Source: Hygrophila difformis
Taxonomy: Eukaryota; Streptophyta; Magnoliopsida; Lamiales; Acanthaceae
DNA length: 64,000 nucleotides
Direction: 5' to 3'
Assembly: GCA_030278955.1 (NCBI GenBank)
Contig: JAOANR010000003.1
Location: 25,001,227-25,065,226 of the forward strand
Shown here: positions 46,592-59,183 of the stretch, in pieces
Layout of the letters: the number at the start of each line of letters is the position of its first letter
Numbering within the stretch: position 1 is the first letter of the stretch
Translations under genes and position numbers: made by a program
The notes under the pieces: generated by a model
Seen by the model: the letters and a program-made list of their open reading frames with translations, nothing else
Databases searched by the model: none
Told to the model about the DNA's origin: nothing

Positions 46592-47364
46592 TAATAAATA
46601 TGTTGAATATTATCCAGATTACACAATTTTTCATTCATTTATTTATCTTTATAATAAATTATGAATATTTTTGGACTGTAGAGACCTTTTTGACCTTACT
46701 AATTTTTTATTAATTTAAAGGGGTTAATTAGCCATGGGAATGCCCTGATACAGTAATTACAATCAACTTAGGCATGCTTTCAACTTACCAACAGGGGCAT
46801 TTAGATTTCCTTGGAACATCTAAAACCTATATACCTTATTAGTCTATTTTGAGTGGATTAACGATTGTGCTGAGTAACATATTCATTACTTAGTTAATGA
46901 GAGACTTTGTGCAATTCATTAATGGGTGGATTGAGTGATAGTGTGGGTATCAATTTCATGTTGTTCACTATATGCCTAAATTTTGGGCTCTAGATTACTT
47001 TAATTTGAAGCAAAATACGTAAGGTGGATGTAATTTTCTACTTATTCCCTCTCTAATTCTCTTCTAGTATTTAAAAATCTTCAAGAACTTCAATGACCTT
47101 TTTGAAACATTGGCGCGGTTTTGTGATCGTATTGATTTTATGAGGATAGTTTGCATCTTTAGAATACTTTGTTTGAATTGATTATTTGGAATTTGATTCA
47201 TTGGTAGTTGTATTTTTAAGCAATGTTTGGATTTGAAGTATTTTATAGTACCAGGTTTCAGGGTTTGGTTTTCAAGAATTTTAACTCAACTATTTAAAAA
47301 TGGCTTAAAAAAATTAAAGAGAGCGTCTTCTTGGAAAGCTAGATTTGAATTTAATCTACTGCTA
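46592..47364. other. Intergenic DNA, nothing recognised
   Basis: About 770 bases without coding or repeat structure that I can see. Confidence 0.5.
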
Positions 47365-47509
47365 CCTCTGTCTCATTAGAAATGCTACAGAGTACTATTT
47401 GACACTATTCATTGTTTAACTTTGATTCAAATTTTTATCATAGTTATGTAAGAAAAAACATAGTCAAGTGAAATCTTGTTAGATTGGTCTAATCTTATAG
47501 TTTTAGACA

Positions 47510-47519
47510 ATCAACTTTT
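47510..47519. repeat. Target site duplication ATCAACTTTT, left copy
   Basis: The same ten bases follow the element at 52907-52916. Mutator-like elements usually make 9-10 bp duplications. Confidence 0.92.
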
Positions 47520-47735
47520 GGAAAAAAAACCCAATTCGTCCCATAATTTTCCAAAATTTCCAAAATCGTCCCATAATAATTGAATTAGCTTAATCCGTCC
47601 CATAATTTTGTTAATCCTAGCCTAATCGGTCCCAAATGCATCTTAATTACCCTGGGAGCTGACGTGGCACTCAATTAGTGTGGTCAAGGGCGGATTAGCC
47701 CGGTCAACATTTTTTGGACCCGGTTCGATGCCCCT
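47520..47735 (+). repeat. MULE left terminal inverted repeat
   Basis: It matches the reverse complement of 52690-52906 with few differences. It carries the phrase CGTCCCATAA three times, TGACGTGGCACTCAATTAG, and TTTTTTGGACCCGG near its inner end. Confidence 0.9.
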
Positions 47736-47938
47736 ACTTGCCACTTGGACCATCCACGTCGGTTTTGGGGTTAACGAATGTGGGTAAATTGACACCACCG
47801 AACCCTAAATTACTTTCATCGTTCCCAAATTCCCTTTGAGCGCAGAACACCCTTTCATCCGTTTCTGAAGGATTTCTCCAAGCATCCGTATCCCCATATA
47901 CGAACAAGAGAAGAGAAGAGTTGGGTGGGAGTTGTTCA

Positions 47939-48352
47939 ATGGAGCGACGAAACCGAGGAAGGCAGGCGATGGAAGTGCGATTTCCGCCGGCTCCGTTTTG
48001 CAAATGTGGCGTGAAATTGATGATGCGAGTTGTGGAGAGTCCGGAGAAGGCTAGCTACGGAAGGGTGTATTACAGTTGCCGTACCTGTGGGTTCTTCAAA
48101 TGGGCATACCCTGTTGAACCACTTTGGGCAGACGATGGAAGCCCCATCCAATGCCCTGCTGCGTCGGCCAACAGGAGTGAACATATGGGAAGCTTTGGTG
48201 CGCCGGAGGATATGACTGAAGTGTCATCGCCAATGCCCCATTGTAAACGGGAGATGAACCATTGTAAACATGAGATGCTGCTGATTAAGTTGTTGGTGGT
48301 GATATGTTGCATTCTTGTGTTCATTGTTGTTTGTATGTTGGTTTGGAAATGA
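47939..48352 (+). CDS. GRF-type zinc finger protein with C-terminal membrane segment (137 aa)
   Basis: The ATG at 47939 follows the left terminal repeat and about 200 bases of leader. Residues 21-60 form a GRF zinc finger: FCKCGVKL, then GRVYYSCRTCGFFKWA, with Cys at the expected spacing and the name-giving G-R-x-(F/Y) pattern. A His/Cys-containing linker (HCKREMNHCKHEM) precedes a hydrophobic segment LLIKLLVVICCILVFIVVCM that ends the protein. GRF fingers bind nucleic acid in other proteins, and the tail should anchor it in a membrane. Similar small proteins are common in plant genomes. Its place inside the element, convergent to the transposase, recalls mudrB in MuDR, but no sequence relation to MURB is claimed. 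Confidence 0.8.
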   Translation: MERRNRGRQAMEVRFPPAPFCKCGVKLMMRVVESPEKASYGRVYYSCRTCGFFKWAYPVEPLWADDGSPIQCPAASANRSEHMGSFGAPEDMTEVSSPMPHCKREMNHCKHEMLLIKLLVVICCILVFIVVCMLVWK

Positions 48353-49035
48353 TTTCTGTTGAGATGGGATGGTGTAGGGAATGTATGATGTTTGAATGGT
48401 GGTGGTGTTATGTTGCAAACTTGTGTTCATTGTTGTTTGTATTTTGGGTTGGAATTGATTGCTGTGGAGATGGGAATGGAGTAGGAAATGGAGCAAGGAA
48501 TGTTGTAGGGAATGATTGTTGACTCTGTAATTTGGTGTTTATGTCAAATGAATGAAGAATGTTGTCTTTTGCTTTGATTTTGTAAGTTGTGGCTGTGTAG
48601 ATCTATATCTTCAATATATAGAATTCATCAACATGTAAAATGCCAAAAAATGACATTCAAGTTGCAATATATGTGAGCACCAACAGTGTATTGACATGTA
48701 GAACTATGTGTTCAATTGGAGATTATGTAAAATTCTATGAGCACCAATAGTAAAGTGAGATGCAATATATATAGAATTCATCAACTTCAGTAAAAACCGG
48801 TTACATGTAGAACTCCATTCAAGACCACCAAAATGACATTAAGAGTTCTAATAGCAACAACCATATAAAGCATCCTAGACGAGTGCATAATGCTTACAAA
48901 TCAGCTAAAGCATGGTTTAATGAGTACGGTTATCAAGTTCCCACGCATTTGCAAAATAAAGATGACACTATTGTGTTCAACAATTACAAGCCAAAAAATG
49001 TGCCATATGCACAGCCACACAGGGCTTAAATATCT
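48353..49035. other. Spacer between convergent MULE genes
   Basis: About 680 bases. It begins with two related copies of a stretch from the end of the GRF gene (48300-48360 and 48405-48450 share TTGCAxxCTTGTGTTCATTGTTGTTTGTAT, shown with x for differences), a small tandem duplication. No further coding. Confidence 0.6.
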
Positions 49036-52000
49036 TCAAGTCTTCTTGAGACGGTCTTGGTCAGCTTTCTTGAGAAGGTTGGCAATAGTCATAAATTTCT
49101 TGCCATCCTTGATAATGGCTGGAACTGGCCTTGTCATGGCTCTTGTGTTGTCATCGGTGTCCTTTAATGCTGCCGGGACAATCAATTGAAGGCCTCTTGG
49201 AGAAGTCGGCACTTGTGATTCAGCTTGTGTCATACACTCCATCATATTTTCCTCTTGCATTGCTCCTCCATCCCCTGCCATCATTGCTCCTTCACCCCCT
49301 GCCATGCCTTCATTTGCAAGTTCTTGCTACAAGATCCATTTGGTTCATACAAGAAAACAATAAAACATAACAGCCATATGCACTAGAAAATGATATCAAA
49401 ACTTAAGATTTGAATTTGTAAATGAAACTTACAATTTCCATTTGGTTCGTGTTGGTGGCAGTTGACTTGCACCTCCTTATGTTGTGTCCACGAACTCCAC
49501 ATTTACCACATGTCACACTATCCTGTTGTCTTCTCATCTTGGTGCCACCAGGAAGAATTTGTGGCCTACCAGCTTTTCTTTTCTTGGTCTTGTTGATCTC
49601 TTCACCAGCCTCTTTCCTTCTTTCAGTGACCGGTCTCCCAGCCTTTTTTGCAACAAACTCAGGTGGAATGATGGCCAACTGATTCGTTTTTGGCCATTCC
49701 TCAATGCTATTCATTGGAAGAACAGGTAATGCATATGCATTCTTATATGAAGCAACCTCATAGCACTTATGAATGTACTTCTCTAGTGGATATCTCATGT
49801 GATTAATTGAGACATAAGCATGTATACATGGTATTCCACTAATCTGCCACTTTCTACAGCCACACAATCCACTATCCAAATCCACACTAAACTGCTCAAA
49901 GTCATTATAGATAGAGTTAACCTGAAAGTTGTTGGCATTGGACTTTGTTGGAACATAATCAAGTACCTTGCTGTGATAGACATCAAGTATGCTTTGAATC
50001 CTCGGGCATAGCATATCTCTCCATCTTTTAGACCTGTCTGCCATGTCCCTATTCCTTTGAAATCTTGACATCAAACAGGTATGTAGCTCCATAAGCATGT
50101 TTAGCAATGGCATCTTCCTAGCTTCAAGAATGTTACCATTGAAATTCTCACAAGCATTGTTAGTGAGTATGTCACACTTGGGGAAGGGGCTGAAGAAAGC
50201 CCTACACCATTGATTTGGAGGTTTCCCTCTTAGCCATTCCTCGGCCTTTGGATCAGCTTTGTGGAGTTCATTCATCACCTTCTCAAATGAATTGACCGTA
50301 GTGCATTTTGCTGCCTTCCAAAACAACTTCTTGTGCATCCACCCCTTGAAGCCTGCTGCCTGGAAATTAACCATTAAATGCCTTGCACAAAATCTGATTT
50401 CAGCACCCGGAAATACCTCTTGCTCAGCTTGGATTAAACCTATGTTAATGCAAATTAAAAGTTAAATGTTTGAACATCAAATTCATACAAAATCATACAG
50501 CAAATTAAAAGTTAAAGTGATACCTTTTTGCTTGTCACTCATAATGGTAAACTTTGTAGTGTCTTGTATCTTCAAATCTGACTTCAAATGTGCCATGAAC
50601 CAGCTCCATGTCTCGGTTGTCTCTTTCTTGACCACAGCCCATGCTACAGGTAGATAGCTATTATTCCCATCAATCCCACAAGCAACCAAGAGAACACCAC
50701 CATATGGTCCCTTCAACCAACATCCATCAAGACATATTAATGGCCTACAACCTCTAATAAACCCCTCTTTCAAAGCATGAACACAAACATAGATTCTGTC
50801 AAATCTGTTCCGTCCAGTTGAACCATCAGTTTCAATCACAACTGTCGAGCCCGGATTGCTTCTCTTTACTTCCTCTGCAAAACTCCATAGCTTCTCATAC
50901 TGTTCAGGACCCGGACCATCTATCAATTTCTTAGCTTTTGCTCTTGCCTTATATGCTTGGTGGGAAGTCACTTGAACTTTTAAGTTTTTCACAGTCTCTA
51001 ACCTGAATGCCTTAATGTTCCTTTTAGGATCGTTCACAAACGTATCCTTGAACTTAGAAGCAAGCCATGTTGAGCTTACATTTGCCACATCAGAACTCAC
51101 CTTGCAAGTATGTTTATCCTTGAACTCCCTAATCCTCCAACTTGACTGGGATGACACTGGCAGCCCCCTTAGTATCCAAGGGCATTCCTCCTCTGCACAT
51201 CTTGCAACTAGTCTCCTCTTATCATTCTTGGGGAACCTAACACTTCTCTTCACATTTATGGCGTATGATTGCACTGCCAACTTCAGTTCTTTTTTGGTGC
51301 TAAAGATCATGCCAACCTTGAACTTTGGATTGAAGATCTCACTCGTGTCAAACAAAGGAAATTCAGTCTTCTCATATTCATCTTCATCCGATCCCTGTGG
51401 ACTTTTGAGCTCATCACCACTTACAATAACATCGTCATTATCATCTGAATCCTCTGCCGGATGGTCACTCCCCACATCACTAACCACTTGCTTCTCTTTA
51501 CCTTTGTTCTTGGTTGCCAACACCATCTCATCACTCCTTGCCTGTGCTCTCTCAAAAACATTTTCCACATCTTCATCAGTGTCGGTCTCCTCCTCCCTCA
51601 TATCATACTCATATGGTTCGTCAGAATCTTCAAAACCACTGAAATTTGCCAAATCATCTTCCTCAGAAAGAACATCTTCCTCCGGACACTCATCCTCTTC
51701 AACCTTGTCTACCACATACATGTATATTTCTCTTATGTTTGTTAACACCTCACAAGCTGCATCGATGACTCCTTGCTCCTTCACCAGCTTGATTTCACTC
51801 CCAACAGCCATGTAAATGCTAAATGAATCCCCGGAATGCAGATATTCAGCAAATTTCCTTAAAGCTTTAAGTTTGAGGTCTTTGACAAATACATTATCAT
51901 ACTTATATATAATTGTCTGTGAGGAAATAGTCGATGCCCAAACACCATTCTGAATTTTTCCACCACAGCCAATACTAAGTGTTACCCTATCCGCGTCGGG

Positions 52001-52401
52001 CTCTGCAAATACAAAGTTCAAGGCAAGTCAGACCCAATAAATTATTTAACATCTACTCAACACTAAATACTAACAAATACAAGATTCCAAGCTGCAAGAA
52101 AGACATTTTTTACTTCAATTTGCAATTGTATGTGTGCAATATTTTCCAGTTTTCTTTATTCCCCACATGGGTCCATTGTCGGTACCACACACGACACAAA
52201 TGAAATCACCTACCATAAAGTTAATTTAAGTAAACACATATGGGGTAAGGACCACACGAAAACCACTTTTTCCCAGCAAGAATACCCTACACGAAGCCAC
52301 TAACTGACAAAACCATAAATCACCATAAAAAGCTTACCATAGTCAGGCGGTGGGTATTCGTGCTCGTTTTCCGGCCTCAAAGTCGCTGCCTTGTTGCCCA
52401 T
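49036..52401 (-). CDS. MuDR-type transposase, four exons, 946 aa, intact
   Basis: The exons are 52401-52338, 52002-50524, 50439-49433 and 49326-49036. All introns have GT-AG ends and the phases agree. The total is 2841 nt ending in TGA. The protein has a plant MULE N-terminal domain and an acidic stretch (about residues 120-245). The Mutator DNA-binding domain follows (FKVGMIFSTKKELKLAVQSY, with CAEEECPW). The MULE catalytic domain has LDGCWLKG (Asp about 447) and IMSDKQKG (Asp about 511), then FPGAEIRFCARHL. A SWIM zinc finger (CGCRKWQISGIPCIHAYV), an AT-hook-like KKRKAGRP and a CCHC knuckle (CGKCGVRGHNIRRC) come last. It should bind the terminal repeats and cut in the nucleus. I did not assign the third acidic catalytic residue with certainty. 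Confidence 0.9.
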
Positions 52402-52689
52402 TTTGATGTCGTCGCCCACCAAGCCCGCAAGCCCTAGCCCTAATTGTCACACCAACACTGAAATCCACTCGCCGGCACGAATTTGGAAAGAGGGCGACAA
52501 TTGCGTGCGTCTGTAATGGGCAAAAGAAATAATTTTAGGGAACATGAGGAACGAGGGAGAAATCGACGCGAGAGAATGAACGGGGATGTTTCGATGGTGA
52601 AAATGGCGCCGGTAGAGTAATTTTGGGGATTTTACCCACGTATCCACATGGAGCTCCAAATAGATGAACCGCCGGCCCAACCCCGCCAG
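52402..52689. promoter_or_regulatory. MULE transposase upstream region
   Basis: Between the transposase ATG and the right terminal repeat. It holds the minus-strand leader; no clear TATA box. Transcription probably starts near or in the terminal repeat, as in MuDR. Confidence 0.4.
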
Positions 52690-52906
52690 GTAAGCATGGA
52701 ACCGGGTCCAAAAAAATGTTGACCGGGCTAATCCGCCCTTGACCACACTAATTGAGTGCCACGTCAGCTCCCAGGATAATTAAGATGCATTTGGGACCGA
52801 TTAGGCTAGGATTAACAAAATTATGGGACGGATTAAGCTAATTCAATTATTATGGGACGATTTTGGAAATTTTGGTAAATTATGGGACGAATTGAGTTTT
52901 TTTTCC
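52690..52906 (-). repeat. MULE right terminal inverted repeat
   Basis: Inverted copy of 47520-47735. The outer end is TTTTTTTTCC. Confidence 0.9.
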
Positions 52907-52921
52907 ATCAACTTTTTAGTA

Positions 52922-53183
52922 CTTCCTCCGTTCCTAATTAATTGACACGGTTGATGTTTTGTCACTGTTCATTGAGTAACTTTGATTCGACTTTTTCATA
53001 CAATTACATAAGATAAAATATAATCAATTGAGATCTTGTTGGATTCGTCTAATCGCATAGATTTAGAATATCAAATTTTCATAATTTTTTTACTCGTATG
53101 CAATTTGAGTTATTAAGGATTAAAAATGTGTATTGGATTGCGTGAAATGTGGGTCCGTGACAATTAAAAAGGAACGGAGGAAG
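52922..53183. repeat. Stowaway-like MITE nested in another MITE
   Basis: Ends CTTCCTCCGTTCCTAATTAA and its inverted partner AAAAGGAACGGAGGAAG, with TA on both sides. It sits inside the right part of the split MITE 47365-53284. Confidence 0.85.
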
Positions 53184-53429
53184 TATAACTTTTCGTTGTA
53201 CACAATTTAAGTTCTTAACCGTTAAAAATGTATATCAGCATGGGTACTGTGACTAAGCGTAGCGTTTTTATGAGACGGAGGAAGTATAAGGTATTGCAGA
53301 TTCAGATTCAACAAGGCAAATCTCACTTAAACATCAATTAATACCAAGAAAATTATAAAATTGTGTGGGACTAATTCTTTATACTCCGTATATTTTAAGT
53401 GCTCTTTATTATTATACTCCTAAATTATA

Positions 53430-53914
53430 CTCCTCCATCCCGCGAAGTTTGACATCTTTCTTTTGGGCACGATAATTTAGGTAGTGGAGTTTAGTAGTTA
53501 AAGTGGTGTGAGTATTTGTATTTATGATTCTAATAAATTTTGATACTGTTTATTATTTAACTTTGACTTAATGTAATGTTATCGTAATGATGTAATTAGA
53601 GAAAAATAATCAAATGTGATCTTGTTATAATCATCTAATCGTGTAGTTTTAAAATATATATTGTATACAATTTTTATCCGTACCAATTTTGAAATATTAA
53701 GAATTAAATAAATACAAGGGACTTTGTGTAGAAAAGTAAAATTGTATTGGAATTTGTGCAGATTAGTGAAAGGGATTACTTTTAATGTGATTTGATAATA
53801 ATTAAAATTCTAATCAAACTTATATTAATTTAATTTATCTAAAAATGGAAAGGTGTCAAACTTCATGGGACACCCAAAAAAGAAATAGGTATCAAACTTC
53901 GTGGGACGGAGGAG
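53430..53914. repeat. Long MITE, 485 bp
   Basis: The left end CTCCTCCATCCCGCGAAGTT pairs with the right end (AACTTCGTGGGACGGAGGAG) over about 40 bases. TA flanks it. It is larger than the others, and its centre resembles them, so it may itself be nested. Confidence 0.75.
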
Positions 53915-54613
53915 TACATAAGTCATGAGATACTAGTAAAGTTAAGATAGCTTTCAAGTAAAGTTAGAATCTTGCAACTTTTCCGAACTGCTAATATGAA
54001 CTCAGATTCAATCACACACAAAAAAAAGGTTCTTTCCTTTTTCTACTTGTTAACACAAATTGGAAAGAATTGTCAATCTTCCCTTGTCTAGCTCATCAAA
54101 AAAAAAAATCTTCCCTTGTCTAAAAAGCCATCCCTTCCTTTAACGTCTTGCTTTGAACCATCTCTTGTCCTGTTTCTATTTGAAATCTGCACTGGACAAT
54201 TGCGTATTCACTCTGGTTTTTAGGACACAACACGACGCCAATTTGGCCTTGAAAATAACTCCCGAATTGAGCTCATGGGTGATGGGACCAATTCCCTTTG
54301 GCCATATTTTCATCATGCAATAATGTACAAGGTGTAATTCGAAGCAAAATTCAATCTTTCATTTGACCCAGAAAGCAGAAACCCACCGTCTCTTCATTTC
54401 ACTATTTCAATCCTCATCTCCTAAGTTGTCCATAATTTTTGCCTTTCCCTTTTTCCCTGGTTTTTCCCAACCCACATAGCAAATATAATTTCTTGGAGGG
54501 TTTTTTAATTTGGATGCCCAAAATTCTTTATTTATAATTTTTTGCTTTTGTCACTGGAATTCGTTGTTTTTGGGTATTAGTTTGTCAATCGGGTACTTGG
54601 GAATTCAATTAAA
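53915..54613 (+). promoter_or_regulatory. clpD upstream region
   Basis: About 700 bases between the MITE field and the ClpD start codon. The last 250 bases are T/C-rich, as in a plant leader. No unambiguous TATA box. Confidence 0.4.
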
Positions 54614-57600
54614 ATGGAATTATCGTGTTCGCCGCCGCTTTCTGTCAATTCCGGCGCCATCCGCCGTGTGGGCGCTCCCGATGCCCACCGCCGTTGCCAC
54701 AAAATCGTAGCTGTTTCCCCAAATTGCTCATCCTCTTCTTCATATGCTCCCACTGCAAGCAGTAGCTGCAGCACCAGTACCTCTTCCTCCTTTCTCGGTA
54801 TTTCGATTGCCCGAAATTGCAGGAATTCGCACGCAATCAAAAAGCCCAGGCGGAGCTTCTTCGTGATTTCTGGAGTCTTCGAGAGATTCACGGAGAGAGC
54901 GATCAAAGCGGTGATGTTCTCGCAGAGGGAGGCCAAGGCTTTAGGGAACGACACTGTGTCCACACAACACTTATTGCTAGGGCTTGTCGCTGAGGAGCGT
55001 GCCCCCGCCGGATTCCTCGGATCCGGCATCTCAATCGACGCCGCAAGGGATGCCGTGCGGAGTTTGTGGCCGGAGGATCGTCGCCGTGGCGAGAATCCGG
55101 AGCAATCGGTGACGTCGGCCACGGACGTGGCGTTTTCTTCGAGCACGAAGCGCGTGTTCGAGGCTGCAGTTGAGTATTCCAGGACTATGGGATATAATTA
55201 CATATCACCCGAGCATATCGCCATTGGACTGTTCACTGTCGACGATGGCAATGCTAATCGTGTGCTGCAAAGGTATACTATTATTGTATAAACATTGGGC
55301 GCTAACATGGATGCTGATTTTGCTTCTTTGCTGTGTACCCACCCGTGTCTTTGTATGTGTTGATCGCATTGTTCCTGTTTAGTGACTGACTTTGATCTGT
55401 TTTTGCTAAAAGAAACAACTGTATCTCTGCTCGACAGAAAATGTCTTAATGTTAGTTGAGTTAATCGATGATGGCATAAAATTTTCATATCTTGAACAGT
55501 TGAAGTACATTGAAATGGTTTCAGATTAGGAGTGAATATGAATCATTTGGCGGATGAGGCAGTCTCCAGGCTTCAAGGGGAGCTTGCTAAAGAGGGCAGG
55601 GAACCGTCTTCTGCTGCATTCAAGAAGAGGTCTCCGGAGAACATCTTTCCTGAGGTCACTCATGCCAAATCCCCTGCAAAGTCAAAAAGTAAGTATCGAT
55701 GTTGGCTGCTGTTCATACTCAGAGATAACATTTCAAGAAACACAAGGACCAGTCTATGACTGCTCATTTTAATTTTTAAACAGAGCAAACTGCTCTTGAC
55801 CTATTCTGCGTGGATCTCACTGCTCGCGCCAGCAATGGTTCCATTGATCCCGTAATTGGTCGTGAAATGGAAGTGCAAAGGGTTGTTGAAATTCTTTGCC
55901 GAAGGACCAAGTGTAACCCGATTCTTCTAGGTGAACCTGGAGTAGGGAAGACAGCAATTGCAGAAGGGCTGGCGATAAGTATCGCTGATGGAACTGTTCC
56001 GTTCTTTCTTTTGGTAAGATGCTTTGATTTTTCTCGTGCTGTTTGAAGACATACTCAGTTATCTTGAGAGTTCAATTGATGGTTTGCTGATGGATTTATC
56101 TTACCAGAAAAAGCGCATATTGGCGTTGGATGTGGGCCTATTAATAGCAGGTGCAAAAGAGAGGGGTGAATTGGAGGAACGTGTTACCACAATAATAAGC
56201 GAGATTAAGAAGTCAGGTATGTGACTTTTCAGCATACGATTCAGGTCTGAACTTTCTTGATGGTGGTCCTGTGTTTTGGGCTTCAGGGGACGTAATTCTA
56301 TTCATTGATGAAGTCCACACACTAATTGGTTCCGGTACAGTTGGACGTGGAAGTAAGGGATCTGGTTTAGACATTGCCAATCTACTGAAGCCAGCACTTG
56401 GACGCGGTGAATTGCAGGTAAGAAAATCTATGTATATATAGATTTTTTCTCTATGTCATGCCAATCGATACATACATTGTCTGTGTCGAACCAAATACCA
56501 TTTTTTCTTTATGTGGATAACATTAAGCAGAGAGTTGAACTGCAAGCATTTGCTTTTGTTTTGTGACAGTGCATGGCATCGACCACACTGGATGAATTCC
56601 AATTGCATTTTGAGAAGGACAAGGCATTGGCCCGTAGATTCCAACCTGTCTATATTAATGAACCAAGCGAGGTATATAACTGCATGATCTATGTCAGCTT
56701 GTTTTCATCATATTTGTCTTGTCTTACCTCCTTTCAAACATTTTTTTATAGGAAGATGCAGTTCACATACTTTTGGGCTTACGGGAAAGGTATGAGGCTC
56801 ATCACAAATGCGTGTACACTTTGGAGGCCATTAACGCTGCAGTGCACCTCTCGGCAAGATATATTCCAGACAGACATCTGCCTGACAAAGCTATCGATTT
56901 AATAGATGAGGCGGGAAGTAGAGCTTTTATGGAAGCATCTAAGAGGAAGAAGGAACAGAAAACTTCAATCCTTTCGAAGTCACCTAGTGACTATTGGCAA
57001 GAAATTAAGGCCGTGCAGGCTATGCATGAAGCGGTGTGCATTTCATTTATCCGTGCCTAATTATAAATCCTACATATTATGAGCTTAATCTTTTTTTCTA
57101 ATATGCACCTGACGGCTTGGGTATTAAACAGTCATTGGCAACACAACGGACCGAAAATGACAACATCTTGAGGATGGAAGAAAATGGAAGATACAATTTT
57201 AATCCAACTTTACCAAACTTCTCTGCAAACAACGAGTATGTGTCTTGTTCTGCCTCTGCTGCATTCTCAAAATAAATTAATTAAACTTGAAAATCACTCA
57301 AAGTGTGTTTACTTCTTTCCCTTGTACAGACTGATGGTGGTTGGGCCAGAGGATATAGCTGCAGTGGCTTCATTGTGGTCTGGAATCCCAGTTAAGAAAC
57401 TTACAGCTGATGAGAGAGTCCTCCTGGTAGGACTTGATGAACTGCTGAAGAAACGTGTTATTGGTCAAGATGAGGCTGTTGCTGCCATTAGTCGTGCTGT
57501 GAAGAGATCCCGTGTTGGGTTGAAGGATCCTGACAGACCAATTGCTGCAATGCTCTTCTGTGGCCCCACTGGTGTTGGCAAAACTGAACTCACCAAAGCT

Positions 57601-59183
57601 CTGGCAGCAAGTTATTTCGGCTCTGTAAGAAATCATCATCATCCTCTTCGTTGTTTACCTTTTTGTCGCAAAATCTTGTTAATGTCTAATAATAGATTTC
57701 CGTTCAACGAACATACTTATTCAAGAAGGATCCAATGAGAAGACACAGAAGCTGCCGAGATAATACAAATGCTAGGTCTTTTTATCCAAAAATAATGACA
57801 TATAATGGCATATCTTATAGATTCACTGGATCGTCGTTCGATTATTAAAGATAACTGGCTTCATTTCATTCTTGATCTCATTCATGGTAATTGTGTTTTA
57901 AGAGTCTGGTCGGTGATTATTTTCTTGGGCTTTCTGTAGGAGTCTGCCATGTTAAGATTGGACATGAGCGAATACATGGAGCGGCACACTGTAAGCAAGT
58001 TAATCGGATCACCACCAGGTTATGTAGGCTATGGTGAAGGAGGTACTCTTACAGAAGCTATCCGAAAACGGCCCTTTACAGTTGTACTGTTGGATGAAAT
58101 TGAGAAGGCTCACCCAGATATATTCAACATTCTCTTGCAGTTATTCGAAGATGGCCATCTTACTGATTCTCAGGTAGGGTTTTTTATTAGATTAATATGG
58201 ATCTTCTTGCAAGTTCTTTTGAATGTTGTAATAATGCTATGGGCCTTAATTTGAAATATAATAGGGTCGAAGAGTGTCATTCAAGAACGCACTTATAGTA
58301 ATGACTTCCAACATTGGGTCCGCTGCCATTGCAAAAGGTCGACAAAACTCCTTTGGCTTTTTTACTGATGAAGATGAGTCATCAGCCTCGTATGCTGGAA
58401 TGAAAGCCCTCTTGATGGAAGAGCTGAAGGGCTATTTTCGCCCAGAATTGCTCAATAGGATAGATGAAGTAGTCGTGTTCCGTCCTCTTGAGAAACCTCA
58501 GGTCTGTCTCCTTGAATCATATAATACGTTTTTTGCCATCTAAACAAGTAATCATGTGTTCAATGTGGAGATTCGATCATAAAACCAATCTTATGTTGGT
58601 TAATTCCCTCTATTCACATATTTCTTAGTTTCCTTTTTGAGACGGCCCTACCATATAACCATGTAGAATTTCTTGAATTTGGAAATTTTTTTAACCTGAC
58701 ATCTGATTAGGGGCCGAATCACATCATTATCTGAATTTCATGTATTTCGTTTTAGCAGGGTTTTGAGTGTGAATAATCGTGGATTTTCAATACTTGTTTG
58801 ACGTTTACCCTGTCAGAAGGACAGCCAAATAAAGCTTTAATAATCTTGATATTCCCACTTCATTTCAGATGCTCGAAATTCTGAACATAATGCTGCGCGA
58901 GGTGAAAGAACGTCTGACCTCTTTGGGGATGGGTCTGGAGGTCTCAGAAGCGGTCATGGATCTGATATGTGAACAAGGTTACGACCGGAGCTATGGCGCC
59001 CGTCCTCTGAGGAGGGCTGTCACTCTCATCATTGAAGATCTTGTAAGCGAATCGTTTCTGTCGGGAGATTTCAAGGCCGGGGATGTTGCAGTGGTGGAAT
59101 TGGATGAATCTGGGAATCCAGTGGTGAGGAATAAATCGAGGCAGAAAATCCAGTTGTCTGATGCCGCGTCGTCCAATTTATAG
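54614..59183 (+). CDS. CLPD: ClpD (ERD1-type) chloroplast Hsp100/Clp ATPase, 12 exons, 953 aa
   Basis: The exons are 54614-55272, 55525-55688, 55784-56013, 56108-56216, 56287-56417, 56570-56671, 56752-57033, 57132-57235, 57330-57624, 57940-58173, 58265-58501 and 58869-59183. All introns are GT-AG, and phases sum to 2862 nt. A Ser-rich N-terminus looks like a plastid transit peptide. The Clp N-domain starts near residue 89. AAA module 1 has GEPGVGKT (about 323) and [10 protein letters not shown]; module 2 has GPTGVGKT (about 671), [20 protein letters not shown] and [10 protein letters not shown]. Length and the short, divergent middle region fit ClpD better than ClpC. In the stroma it unfolds substrates for the ClpP/R protease; Arabidopsis ERD1 is induced by dehydration and senescence. 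The donor after exon 7 (GTGTGC) is weak but in phase. Confidence 0.95.

Larger units (their letters stand above)
47520..52906. mobile_element. Autonomous-looking Mutator-like element (MULE), 5.39 kb
   Basis: The termini GGAAAAAAAAC are inverted copies, the terminal repeats are about 215 bases long, and a perfect 10-bp duplication flanks it. It contains two convergent genes: a GRF zinc finger membrane protein gene (plus, 47939-48352) and a four-exon transposase gene (minus, 52401-49036). All splice sites and reading frames are intact, so it may still be or recently have been active. Confidence 0.93.
47365..53284. repeat. MITE split by a Mutator-like element and by a second MITE
   Basis: The left end at 47365 (CCTCTGTCTCATTAGAAATG) and the right end at 53284 (reverse complement CTTCCTCCGTCTCATAAAAA) are inverted matches that share CTCATxAxAAxxGCTAC. 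The left half breaks off at the target duplication of the Mutator-like element. The right half resumes at about 53186 after the second MITE. TA flanks both outer ends. Confidence 0.7.

Noticed and set aside
51015..51815. 266-codon plus-strand open frame within the Mutator-like transposase
   Set aside because: Antisense shadow of the transposase exon; Ser/Leu-rich with no motif.
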